The notes under the pieces were generated by a model. It was not told the DNA's origin and searched no databases. It was given only the letters and a program-made list of their open reading frames with translations. A DNA stretch of 64,000 bases from Spongiactinospora rosea (lineage in GTDB: Bacteria; Actinomycetota; Actinomycetes; Streptosporangiales; Streptosporangiaceae): the NCBI RefSeq assembly GCF_003315795.1, contig NZ_QMEY01000004.1, forward strand, positions 1-64,000, given 5' to 3'. Below, one piece after another: positions 8,783-16,909 of the stretch. Made by a program: the position numbers and the translations under genes. Every line of letters starts with the position of its first letter. Position 1 is the stretch's first letter.

Positions 8783-9559
8783 GTGGAAGAACTGGTGCAC
8801 GCGCAGGCGGCCGACGGCGTGGCGACGATCACGATGGACTCGCCGCGCAACCGGAACGCCCTGTCCACGCGGTTGCTCGACGAGCTGGACGGCCGGCTGC
8901 GCCGGGCACTGGACGACGACGGCGTGCGGGTCGTCGTGCTCACCGCGACCGGAACGGTCTTCTGCTCGGGGGCCGACCTGAAGGAGCAGCGGGCCCCGGA
9001 GCCCGGCCTGCCCGCGTCCGCGCCGGTGACCGGGGCGCTCCCGGAGATCATGACCCTGCTGTGGAACAGCCCCAAACCGGCCATCTGCCGGCTCAACGGC
9101 ACGGCCCGCGCCGGGGGGCTCGGCCTGGTCGCGGCCTGCGACTTCGCCATCGCGCCGCGGTCGGCGTCGTTCGCGTTCAGCGAGGTACGGCTGGGCGTGG
9201 TGCCGGCGATGATCTCGGTCACCGTGCTGCGCCGGGTGGAGCCGCGCGCCGCGGCGGAGTACTTCCTGACCGGCGAGGTCTTCGATGCCGACCGGGCCGC
9301 GGAGATCGGGCTGCTCACCAGGGCCGTGCCGGACGACGAGCTGGACACCACGGTCGAGCACTACGCCCGGATGCTGCGCCTCGGCGGCCCGGAGGCGCTG
9401 GCGATCACCAAGCGCCTGGTCCGCGAGGTGCCCGCGCTGCCGATCGAGGAGGGCCTGCGCCGGATGGCCGCGCTCTCCGCCGAACGCTTCACCTCCGCCG
9501 AGGGCCAGGAGGGCATCGGCGCCTTCGCCGAGAAGCGCCCGCCGTCCTGGGTCCGCTGA
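8783..9559 (+). CDS. Enoyl-CoA hydratase/isomerase family protein
   Basis: This 258-aa crotonase-fold protein has the standard family length when started at GTG 8783; the longer reading from ATG 8732 adds a basic tail that does not fit. The N-terminal SPRNRNALS motif, the oxyanion-hole GADLKEQ segment and the ARAGGLGLVAACDFAIA block are all present. It should hydrate or isomerise a 2-enoyl-CoA in fatty-acid or branched-chain degradation. It is not linked to the acyl-CoA operon at 18.7-24.4 kb, so the exact substrate stays open. Confidence 0.88.
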   Translation: MEELVHAQAADGVATITMDSPRNRNALSTRLLDELDGRLRRALDDDGVRVVVLTATGTVFCSGADLKEQRAPEPGLPASAPVTGALPEIMTLLWNSPKPAICRLNGTARAGGLGLVAACDFAIAPRSASFAFSEVRLGVVPAMISVTVLRRVEPRAAAEYFLTGEVFDADRAAEIGLLTRAVPDDELDTTVEHYARMLRLGGPEALAITKRLVREVPALPIEEGLRRMAALSAERFTSAEGQEGIGAFAEKRPPSWVR

Positions 9560-9676
9560 CGCTCGCACGGCTGCGCAGATGTGCATAGGTGGCGTGGCGT
9601 GCGCGGCGTTGCAGTTTTGTGACCGTAATTTATACCTTCTGGGTAGCTATAAAGATCCCATCCTCATAGATCGCTA

Positions 9677-9692
9677 CAATTGCGCGCAATTG
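9677..9692. promoter_or_regulatory. Perfect 16-bp palindrome upstream of the 69-aa gene
   Basis: CAATTGCGCGCAATTG is a perfect palindrome 33 bases before the start at 9725 and overlaps a TACAAT that could be a -10. Its right part contains GCAATTGC (9686-9693), which recurs upstream of the 86-aa gene at 10980. It is a candidate operator for the nearby XRE regulator. Confidence 0.5.
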
Positions 9693-9724
9693 CAATGCGA
9701 GGTCCGCTCGGGGAAGGATCGATC

Positions 9725-9934
9725 ATGCGTCTGCGATTCCTCGGTTCCACGTCCGAGGCGGGAGCCTGCCCGTCGCTCTACGAGACCGATCGGGGCACCA
9801 TCGTCGTCCAGGGCATGCGGGTCACCGACGGCGAGGCCCTGGGTGACCTGCGTGACGTGCTCGAAGGCGAGACCGTCGTCGAGATCCCCCGGGAACTGCT
9901 CACGGAGGTGGCCAAGCGGGTCCTCGGCCGCTGA
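9725..9934 (+). CDS. Small hypothetical protein next to a WhiJ-like regulator
   Basis: This 69-aa acidic protein starts at an ATG with GGAAGG 7 bases upstream. It contains a TDRGTIVVQGMRV strand region and ends with a helix (IPRELLTEVAKRVLG). Small proteins of this kind, including the DUF397 group, commonly sit beside XRE/DUF5753 regulators in actinomycetes and are thought to act as partner or antagonist. This one does not clearly match DUF397. The position between a palindromic promoter region and the regulator supports the pairing. Confidence 0.65.
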   Translation: MRLRFLGSTSEAGACPSLYETDRGTIVVQGMRVTDGEALGDLRDVLEGETVVEIPRELLTEVAKRVLGR

Positions 9935-10113
9935 ACGCGCGATGGGGCGCGGGAGTGCCAGGGGCGCGTGAATGCGCGTTGATCACGATTCGGGCGCGCC
10001 CTCTGGATAGAACGGCGGGCGCGGTCTACTGTCTTCCGCATTCGTGACTCCTCGGACCGGAGCGACAGGGTCCTGGCGTCGCCGGCCGTCCGGCGCCCCA
10101 CCCGGAGGTAGGT

Positions 10114-10974
10114 TTGAGCAGCTTCCAGCAGGCCCGGATCGACTTGGGCATGCACCTCCGGCAACTACGCGAGGCCGCCCACCTGTCGGGCAAGGAGCTC
10201 GCCGAACGCCTCGCCTGGCAGCCGTCGAAGGTCTCCCGGCTGGAGAACGCCCGGCAGACGGCCTCCGAGGACGACGTGGTGGTGTGGGCGCAGGCGGTGG
10301 ACGCCCCGCCCGAGGTCGTGGACAAGCTGATCGCCCAGGTGATCAGCCTGGTCGAGCGGCACGACTCCTGGCGGCAGCGGCATCGCAGCGGGCTGGCCGC
10401 CATCCAGGAGGACATGCGCGACCTTGAGGCCCGGACGCAGCTATTCCGGGTGTTCGAGCCGGGCCTGGTCATCGGGCTGCTGCAGACGGCCGAGTACGCG
10501 CGCAACGTCTTCGCGAAGGTCAAGCGCCTCTACAGTGCGGCCGAGGAGATCGACGCGGCGATCCGGGTGCGGATGCAGCGGCAGGAGATCCTGTACGACG
10601 GCAGGCGGCGGTTCCGGTTTCTGATGCCGGAGGCCGCGCTGCGCTACCGGCTCGCGCCGCTCAACGTGATGCGCGGCCAGTTGGATCGGCTGCTCGCGGT
10701 GAGCACGCTGCCGAACGTGGAGTTCGGGGTGGTGCCGTTCGAGGCGCCGCTCCCCTCGGCCGTGCTGAACGGATTCTGGATCTACAACGAGACGCTCGTC
10801 GGCGTCGCCACCCGGACCAAGGAGCTGATGCTCCGCGATCCGGAGGACATCGCCTTCTATGGACGTGTGTTCGAAGAGTTCTGCGAGATCGCGGCGTTCG
10901 ACGACGAAGCCCGCGCGGTGATCGTTCGTGTGCTGGACGACTTCGACCGCCAGACCGAAACTGCCACGGACTAA
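10114..10974 (+). CDS. XRE-family regulator with DUF5753 domain (WhiJ-like)
   Basis: This 286-aa DNA-binding protein has an N-terminal Cro/CI helix-turn-helix (residues about 8-65), with LRQLREAAHLSGKELAERL and PSKVSRLEN as the two helices. A DUF5753 effector domain follows (about 95-275), marked by EPGLVIGLLQTAEYAR and the LNVMRGQLDRLL region. The TTG at 10114 is selected because GGAGGT is immediately upstream. Proteins of this type in Streptomyces influence development and antibiotic production, usually with small partner proteins. Both neighbours are small genes preceded by the same GCAATTGC palindrome, which suggests this protein controls both. Confidence 0.9.
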   Translation: MSSFQQARIDLGMHLRQLREAAHLSGKELAERLAWQPSKVSRLENARQTASEDDVVVWAQAVDAPPEVVDKLIAQVISLVERHDSWRQRHRSGLAAIQEDMRDLEARTQLFRVFEPGLVIGLLQTAEYARNVFAKVKRLYSAAEEIDAAIRVRMQRQEILYDGRRRFRFLMPEAALRYRLAPLNVMRGQLDRLLAVSTLPNVEFGVVPFEAPLPSAVLNGFWIYNETLVGVATRTKELMLRDPEDIAFYGRVFEEFCEIAAFDDEARAVIVRVLDDFDRQTETATD

Positions 10975-10979
10975 ATGCC

Positions 10980-10987
10980 GCAATTGC
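10980..10987. promoter_or_regulatory. GCAATTGC palindrome upstream of the 86-aa gene
   Basis: The 8-bp palindrome repeats the core of the 9677-9692 element and overlaps a TTGCTT that could serve as -35, with TGCAAT 18 bases downstream. It lies just after the XRE gene stop. Confidence 0.4.
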
Positions 10988-11048
10988 TTGCCTGGCCCCA
11001 TTGATCGTGCAATCCTGTCGCGAGAAAAAGTTGCGGAGGTGACTCACG

Positions 11049-11309
11049 ATGATGGACACACTGTCCTGTCTTGAGCGCTTCGCCGGTGCCACCCGGCGGC
11101 ATGCCGATCTTTCGGTGCAGAGCATCGCCCTGAACAGCGACCCGGCTTACGTGTGCGTCCGCAACCGGTTCAGCTCGACGCTGTTCGAGACGGTCACCTG
11201 CTCCGACGGCGCGTTCGTGACCTCATGGGGCTACCGCCTGGGCGACATGGACGACGTCGACGCCGCCGCCGACCGGCTGGCCTTCCTGCTGGCCGCGCTC
11301 CCCGCCTGA
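11049..11309 (+). CDS. Small hypothetical protein, partner of the XRE/DUF5753 cassette
   Basis: This 86-aa protein has a strong ribosome site (GGAGGTGA about 8 bases before two consecutive ATGs). It contains an SSTLFETVTCSDGAFVTSWGYRLGD beta-rich core broken by acidic turns, and ends in an alanine-rich helix. I see no signal peptide. The function is unknown; position and shared promoter palindrome suggest it is regulated by the upstream XRE protein. Its stop is one base from the stop of the convergent glycosyltransferase gene, so the transcripts probably interfere. Confidence 0.7.
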   Translation: MMDTLSCLERFAGATRRHADLSVQSIALNSDPAYVCVRNRFSSTLFETVTCSDGAFVTSWGYRLGDMDDVDAAADRLAFLLAALPA

Positions 11310-11310
11310 A

Positions 11311-13305
11311 TCACCCCCCGCAGCGATAGACCCGCGTGCCATCGCCCCGCCGCCCCTTGGGGGTCGGCTCCAGCTTGGGCCAGCCGGGTGGACGCCGCTC
11401 GCCGTACTCGACGGGATCGACCGGCGCGCAGGTGGCCTCCACCCACTGGGTGAGCCCGCGGTCACCACGGTTCGCGGCCCGCACCCCACCACCGGGGACC
11501 ACATAGCGCAACCGCCCGGCCGCGACCAGATCGCGCAACCGTTCCACGGTCATCGCCGGATCGGACCCGAGGAACCCGCCCATCGCCAGCGCCGGCCGCC
11601 CGGTGTCCAGAATCACCTGCGCGGCGGGCTGCGCGTTCCCGAACGCGGCCAGCCACGTCGCCCCGCCCTGATTGTGCTTCAGATACGCGATCAGCCCTTC
11701 GCTCACCCGCCCCTCAAAGCCCCCGGGCCGACCCCCGAACCCGACGGCCTTCGAAACCCGCGACGCCCCCAGCACCCCCGGCGGCAGCCCCGGAATCGGC
11801 CCCACCTCAGGCCCTGCCGTGGGATTCCCCCCACTCACCGCCGCCCCGAGCGGCATCACCGCAAACGCCGCAGGCCCCCCAAGCCCCACCACCACCGCCG
11901 CGCCCGGGACCAATACCCGGAGCCATGCCGGCCCCACCCGGGCGAGCGTGCGCAGGGTCAGGGCGGCTGTGATGGCTGTTGAGGTGGCTGCCAGGGTCCA
12001 GGGGAGCCAGGGGGCGAACTCTGGGGTGCGGCGGAGGACGGTGAACGCCCAGGCGGTGGTCAGGGCGATGCAGGCCGGGGGGAGGCAGGCCCAGGCCCTG
12101 GAATGGGTGCGGGCGCGCCAGAGCAGGACCGCGCCGATGCCGCTGAGGGCGGCGATGGCCGGAGCCATCACGGCCGTGTAGTAGGGGTGGAAGACCCCGC
12201 TGGTGAAGCTGAAGACCAGCAGGTGGGCCACCAGCCAGCCACCCCACAGGGACAGTGCCGCGCGGACCGGCTCGGTGCGGCGCCCGCCCTCGTGCGGGAA
12301 GCCCGCGGTGGGCACCCGCGACAGGATGAGGGGGCCCGCGACGAGCGCGATGAGGGCGAAGGGCAGCAGCCAGGAGATCTGGCCGGCGACCAGGTCGTTG
12401 AACATCCGCCCCGGACCGGGGTCTCCGCCGAAGGCGGGCGGGTGGTGGGTGCCCGCCTGTGCGCCGAGGAAGCGGCCCAGGCCGTTGTAGCCGATCACCA
12501 GGTCCCACATGCTGTTGTGGGTGCTGCCGCCCACGAAGGGGCGGTCGGCGGCGGGCCACAGGTCGACGATGGTCATCCACCAGGCGCTGGAGACCAGCAG
12601 TGCCGCCCCGGCCGCCGCCAGCGCGCGCAGCCTGCGGGCCAGGGAGCCAGGGGCCGCGTAGAGGTAGACCCCGGCGAAGGCGGGCAGCACCAGGTACGCC
12701 TGGAGCATCTTGGTGTTGAAGGCCAGGCCGACGAGCACGGCGCAGAGCAGCAGCGGGCGGATCCGCCCGTCGCGCAGCGCGGCCAGGCAGGCGCAGGCGG
12801 CCCCGGTGAGCAGCAGCACCAGGATCGGGTCGGGGTTGTTGTCGCGGTTGATCGCCACGGTGATCGGCGTCAGCGCCAGCACCAGCGCGGCCAGGTGGGC
12901 CGCGACGCGCCCGGGGCGGCCGGGGACGCTGCGGCGCACCGCCGTGTGCAGCAGCCAGACGGTGGCCACGCCCGCCGCCGCCTGCGGGAGCAGCAGGCTC
13001 CAGCTCGACAGGCCGAAGACCCGCACGGACAGGCCCGTCACCCACAGCGCGAGCGGCGGCTTGTCGACCGTGATGAACGACCCGGCGTCCAGCGCGCCGA
13101 AGAAGAACGCCTTCCAGCTCTGCGTGCCGGACAGCGCCGCCGCGGAGTAGTAGGTGTTGGCGTGCCCGTTGCGGCCGAGGCCCCAGGTGTAGAGCACGGT
13201 GGCCAGCGCCAGAACGGCGGCCGGCGGAAGCCGGGACAGCAGCGCCCGGGCGCGGGACGTGGGGCCCGGGGCGAGGCCGGGCCCGGTGGTCGTGGCGGCG
13301 CTCAA
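11311..13305 (-). CDS. Membrane glycosyltransferase, family 39 (ArnT/PMT-like)
   Basis: This 664-aa protein has about 11-13 hydrophobic segments. The first extracytoplasmic loop carries the GT39/ArnT features: GRNGHANTYYSAAALSG and DKPPLALWV, where acidic and aromatic residues bind the polyprenyl-phosphate sugar donor. It likely transfers a sugar from a lipid carrier to an envelope component. The start is a TTG at 13305 overlapping the upstream stop (TTGA), implying translational coupling to the GT2 gene, which may make the lipid-linked sugar. The C-terminal 120 residues form a soluble domain typical of actinobacterial members. The acceptor is unknown. Confidence 0.87.
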   Translation of the reverse strand: MSAATTTGPGLAPGPTSRARALLSRLPPAAVLALATVLYTWGLGRNGHANTYYSAAALSGTQSWKAFFFGALDAGSFITVDKPPLALWVTGLSVRVFGLSSWSLLLPQAAAGVATVWLLHTAVRRSVPGRPGRVAAHLAALVLALTPITVAINRDNNPDPILVLLLTGAACACLAALRDGRIRPLLLCAVLVGLAFNTKMLQAYLVLPAFAGVYLYAAPGSLARRLRALAAAGAALLVSSAWWMTIVDLWPAADRPFVGGSTHNSMWDLVIGYNGLGRFLGAQAGTHHPPAFGGDPGPGRMFNDLVAGQISWLLPFALIALVAGPLILSRVPTAGFPHEGGRRTEPVRAALSLWGGWLVAHLLVFSFTSGVFHPYYTAVMAPAIAALSGIGAVLLWRARTHSRAWACLPPACIALTTAWAFTVLRRTPEFAPWLPWTLAATSTAITAALTLRTLARVGPAWLRVLVPGAAVVVGLGGPAAFAVMPLGAAVSGGNPTAGPEVGPIPGLPPGVLGASRVSKAVGFGGRPGGFEGRVSEGLIAYLKHNQGGATWLAAFGNAQPAAQVILDTGRPALAMGGFLGSDPAMTVERLRDLVAAGRLRYVVPGGGVRAANRGDRGLTQWVEATCAPVDPVEYGERRPPGWPKLEPTPKGRRGDGTRVYRCGG

Positions 13306-14447
13306 CGCAACCCCCGGTTGATCGGGCGGCGCAGGTTGAACACCCAGGTGCGCAGCAGCAGGAAGCGGACCAGAGTGGCCAGCCCGTTGGCGGCGACCAC
13401 CGCGCCGACCTCGGCCAGGGTGGTGGCGTGCGGCGCGACGAAGTCGAGCAGGGCCAGGCCGCCGGTGCTCAGCCCGAGCCCGATGACGAACGCCACACCG
13501 CCTTCGAGCTGGTGCCGCACCGCCCCGGCCCGCCCGGTGACACCGAAGGTGAACCGCCGGTTGGCGGCGGTGTTGGCCATGGCGGTGAGGAACAGCGCGA
13601 GCGCGTTGGCGGCGACCGCGGGCACCAACTGGCGCAGCGCCACGAACAGCCCGAGGTGCGCCAGGGTGCTGATCCCGCCGATCAACGCGAAGATCGGGAG
13701 CTGCCTGGTCGCGCCGGTCATCGCCACGCGGACCACGCCGCGCAGGTCGTCGAGCGCGGTCTTGAGGATGTCGACCCGGCTGTCGGGGTCGTCGACCCAG
13801 TCGACGGGGATCTCGTGGATGCGCAGGCCGTGCCGCTCGGCGAGCAGCAGCAGCTCGGTGTCGAAGAACCACTCCTCGTCGCGCACCGAGGGCAGCAGCG
13901 CCTGGGCGACCTCGGCGCGCACGGCCTTGAACCCGCACTGGGCGTCGGAGAACCGCGCGCCCAGGACCGACCGCAGCAGCAGGTTGTAGCCCCTGGAGAT
14001 CACCTCGCGCTTGGGGCCGCGCACGACATTGGCCGAGGCGTCGAGCCTGGTGCCGATCGCCAGGTCGCTGTGCCCGGACAGCAGCGGGGCCACCAGCGGC
14101 AGGAAGGCGTCCAGGTCGGTGGACAGATCGACGTCCATGTAGGCGACGACGTCGGCGTCGCTCTGGCTCCACACCCGGCGCAGCGCCCTGCCCCGGCCCT
14201 TCTCCGCGATGCGGACCGCCCGCACGTCGCCGAGATCGCGCGCGACGCGGGTGGCCACCTCCCAGGTGGCGTCGGTGCTGGCGTTGTCGGCGATCGTGAT
14301 CCGGAAGGCGAAGGGGAACGCGGCCGACAGATATCCGTGCAACCGGCGGACGCTGTCCTCCAGCACCCGCTGTTCGTTGTGCACGGGAATGACGATCTCG
14401 ACCAGCCGCGTCCGCGGTGGCGCACCCGTCAACTCGTTCATGCTCAT
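13302..14447 (-). CDS. GT2 dolichol/polyprenyl-phosphate glycosyltransferase fused to GtrA domain
   Basis: This protein of about 381 aa has an N-terminal GT-A domain (residues 10-240) with VEIVIPVHNEQ, DNASTDAT and a DVDLSTD metal/sugar-nucleotide motif, as in dolichyl-phosphate glucose or mannose synthases. A C-terminal GtrA domain (about 250-375) has four membrane segments and is thought to flip the lipid-linked sugar. Start is at ATG 14447 or 14441; a GTG at 14456 lacks a ribosome site. It lies 39 bases after the sensor kinase gene and is coupled to the GT39 gene, so it probably makes the donor used by that enzyme. Confidence 0.9.
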   Translation of the reverse strand: MSMNELTGAPPRTRLVEIVIPVHNEQRVLEDSVRRLHGYLSAAFPFAFRITIADNASTDATWEVATRVARDLGDVRAVRIAEKGRGRALRRVWSQSDADVVAYMDVDLSTDLDAFLPLVAPLLSGHSDLAIGTRLDASANVVRGPKREVISRGYNLLLRSVLGARFSDAQCGFKAVRAEVAQALLPSVRDEEWFFDTELLLLAERHGLRIHEIPVDWVDDPDSRVDILKTALDDLRGVVRVAMTGATRQLPIFALIGGISTLAHLGLFVALRQLVPAVAANALALFLTAMANTAANRRFTFGVTGRAGAVRHQLEGGVAFVIGLGLSTGGLALLDFVAPHATTLAEVGAVVAANGLATLVRFLLLRTWVFNLRRPINRGLR

Positions 14448-14486
14448 GGCCCCCACGCTGGGGACCAGATATTTGACAGGGGTGAG

Positions 14487-15878
14487 TCAATTGTTAACGG
14501 GAGATGAGAAAACCACGCCGGGGAGGGACATCCATGCCTCCGCGCCGCCTCCCTGGGCGTTGGCCATGCCCGCCTCGCCGCCCACGTCGCGGGCCGCCTG
14601 CGCGACGATGGCCAGGCCGAGCCCGGAACCGGGCAGGCTGCGGGCCGTGGGCGAGCGCCAGAAGCGGTCGAAGACGTGTTCGAGGTCTTCGGCGGGCACG
14701 CCGGGCCCGTGGTCGCGCACGGTGAGCCTGCCCTCGCGCAGCCGCACCTCCACCGTGCCGCCCGGCGGACTGAACTTCACGGCGTTGTCCAGAAGGTTCA
14801 TCACCGCTCTGGACAGGGTGGGGGCGTGCCCGGTGACGTGCCAGGGCGACAGGTCGATCGTCACATGGACGGCGGGCGCGCGCAGCCGAGCCCGGGCCAC
14901 CGCGACGCCCACCAGGTCGTGGAAGGCGATCGGCTCGCCCGGCTTGTGGTCGCCTTCGGGCCTGGCGAGCTGGAGCAGGTCGCCGACCAGCGTGGACAGC
15001 TCCTCGAACTGCGCCTTCAGGCTGCCGAGCAGCCGCCGTTTGGCCGCGGGGTCGATCGCCCGCCCGGTGTGCTCGCTGCGCAGCAGCAGGTCGATGTTGG
15101 CGCGCAGGCTGGTGAGCGGGGTGCGCAGCTCGTGCCCGGCGTCGGTGATCAGCCGCCGCTGCCGGTCGCGGGAACGGGCCAGGGCGCTGGTCATCGAGTT
15201 GAACGCGGCCCCGAGGCGGGCGATCTCGTCGGTGCCCTCGACGGGGATGCGGGTGGCGAGGTCGCCGGTCCGGCCGACGTGCTCGACCGCGCCGGTCAGC
15301 TTGCCGACCGGGCGCAGGGCGGTGCGGGAGATCAGCAGCCCGACGGAGGCCGCGCCCAAAGCCCCGAGCGCCGCCACGGTCGCCAGGAGCCCGGCCAGGC
15401 GGGCCAGGGTGGAGTGCAGCTCGGCGAGCGAGCGCGACTCCATGACGGCCACCCCGGGGGCGATCTGCTGGGTCTTGACGCGCACGGCCATGCCGGAGTC
15501 GGTCGTGGCGTCCTTGATCACCTTACCGCCGTGCGCGGCGATGGCGCGGTCGGCGGCGGTGACCGGCAGGCCGCCGGGGCTGAGGACGCAGCGCCGGCCG
15601 TCGGCCGCGTAGATGAACTGCAGCGGCGGGACATAGGCGCGCAGCGGGTCGCCCCTGGCCGCCCTGGGGTCGGCGCAGTGCTTGAGGATCATGGCGATGT
15701 CCTGGGCGCGCTTGCGGGCGCCCTCCGGGCCGGGCGGGCCCTGGAGGCCGCGGTCCAGGTGCTTGACCATCTCGCCGCGCACGATGATCCAGCACGCCAC
15801 CGCGCAGACCGCGATCGCCACCGCGACCGCCGCGGCCACCAGCACGGTGAGCCGGGAGCGCAGGGTGCGACCGATCAC
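14487..15878 (-). CDS. Two-component sensor histidine kinase (MprB/BaeS-like)
   Basis: This 463-aa kinase has two membrane segments (about residues 12-32 and 160-180) flanking an extracytoplasmic sensor region. A HAMP domain follows ([14 protein letters not shown]), then HisKA with the phosphorylated histidine in [16 protein letters not shown], and a HATPase domain with [18 protein letters not shown] and GSGLGLAIV. The GTG start overlaps the response-regulator stop (GTGA), so the pair is co-translated. The stimulus is unknown. The following glycosyltransferase genes suggest an envelope link. Confidence 0.93.
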   Translation of the reverse strand: MIGRTLRSRLTVLVAAAVAVAIAVCAVACWIIVRGEMVKHLDRGLQGPPGPEGARKRAQDIAMILKHCADPRAARGDPLRAYVPPLQFIYAADGRRCVLSPGGLPVTAADRAIAAHGGKVIKDATTDSGMAVRVKTQQIAPGVAVMESRSLAELHSTLARLAGLLATVAALGALGAASVGLLISRTALRPVGKLTGAVEHVGRTGDLATRIPVEGTDEIARLGAAFNSMTSALARSRDRQRRLITDAGHELRTPLTSLRANIDLLLRSEHTGRAIDPAAKRRLLGSLKAQFEELSTLVGDLLQLARPEGDHKPGEPIAFHDLVGVAVARARLRAPAVHVTIDLSPWHVTGHAPTLSRAVMNLLDNAVKFSPPGGTVEVRLREGRLTVRDHGPGVPAEDLEHVFDRFWRSPTARSLPGSGLGLAIVAQAARDVGGEAGMANAQGGGAEAWMSLPGVVFSSPVNN

Positions 15879-16576
15879 TGCGCGGCCCGCAGGACGTAGC
15901 CCACGCCGCGCACGGTGTGGATCAGCCGCGGCAGCCCGCCCGCCTCGGTCTTGCGCCGGAGGTACATCACGTAGACGTCGAGGGAGTTGGAGGCGGGCTC
16001 GAAGTCGAACCCCCACACCTCGCTGAGGATCTGCTCGCGGGTGAGCACCTGCCTGGGGTGCAGCAGGAAGAACTCCAGCAGCAGGTATTCGGTGCGGGTC
16101 AGCTCCAGCGGACGCCCCGCACGGCTGACCTCGCGGCCCGCGGTGTCCATCGTGAGGTCGCCGAAGGCCAGCAGGACCTCGTCCGCGTCGTCGTCGCGCG
16201 CCCCGGGCGGCTCGCCGCGGCGCAGCAGGGCGCGCACCCGGGCCAGCAGCTCGTCCAGCTCGAACGGCTTGACCAGGTAGTCGTCGGCCCCGGCGTCCAG
16301 CCCGCTGACACGGTCGCCGACCGTCTCCCTGGCGGTGAGCATCAGCACCGGCACCCGGTTGCCCGCGGCGCGCAGCCTGCGGCACGCGGTCAGCCCGTCG
16401 ATCCGCGGCATCATCACATCCAGCAGCACCGCGTCGTAGCGCTCGCGGGCGAGCGCGTCGAGGGCGGCCATGCCGTCGGCGGCCACCCCGACGGTGTAGC
16501 CCTCGAACTCCAGCGTCGCCGAAAGCGCCTCACGCAGCGCGGGCTCATCGTCTACGACCAGTAGTCGCGCGGTCAC
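15875..16576 (-). CDS. OmpR-family response regulator (MprA-like)
   Basis: This 233-aa regulator has an N-terminal receiver domain (residues 4-115), with the acidic pair VVDDEPAL, phospho-acceptor aspartate in AVLLDVMMP, and the lysine in [10 protein letters not shown]-terminal winged-helix domain (about 135-230) has [17 protein letters not shown] and VYVMYLRRK. The start is GTG 16576. It forms a cognate pair with the kinase encoded next and is first in a probable four-gene operon that includes two glycosyltransferases. Confidence 0.94.
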   Translation of the reverse strand: MTARLLVVDDEPALREALSATLEFEGYTVGVAADGMAALDALARERYDAVLLDVMMPRIDGLTACRRLRAAGNRVPVLMLTARETVGDRVSGLDAGADDYLVKPFELDELLARVRALLRRGEPPGARDDDADEVLLAFGDLTMDTAGREVSRAGRPLELTRTEYLLLEFFLLHPRQVLTREQILSEVWGFDFEPASNSLDVYVMYLRRKTEAGGLPRLIHTVRGVGYVLRAAQ

Positions 16577-16909
16577 GAAGCAAAACCTAACCGCGCCTGA
16601 TGAGAAACGCGTTAAAGCCGGCGGCCCATATGGACGGGCAGGTCAGGAGGCCGGAGTGACCACCAGCGTGCCGTGGGGGTGGCGTGGCGGGAAGGCGGGA
16701 TGTACCGCGTGGGGCCGGGCGGGGGGCATGCGGCGCACCTTAACATCCATTGGGACAGGGAGCGGCAGATTGCAATAGAAGCCGCTAGATACGCGATTCC
16801 ACCGATTCCACCGCCAACGAGCTTTACCCTATTGACACCAATTGATAGCTTGCGGCGTAGGCTGCACCATTAGCCACACGCGTCACTCTGGGGAGGTTGC
16901 GGTCTGCCG
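16577..16909. promoter_or_regulatory. Divergent intergenic region between the response regulator and the 595-aa gene
   Basis: This 333-base stretch has no supported gene. The right half is less GC-rich and contains TTGACA at 16832-16837 and TAGGCT at 16858-16863. The 20-base spacing is long, so GCGTAG at 17 bases may be the real -10. A short direct repeat GATTCCACC occurs twice near 16797-16815. These elements probably drive the plus-strand gene; I see no clear response-regulator boxes on the other side. Confidence 0.4.
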
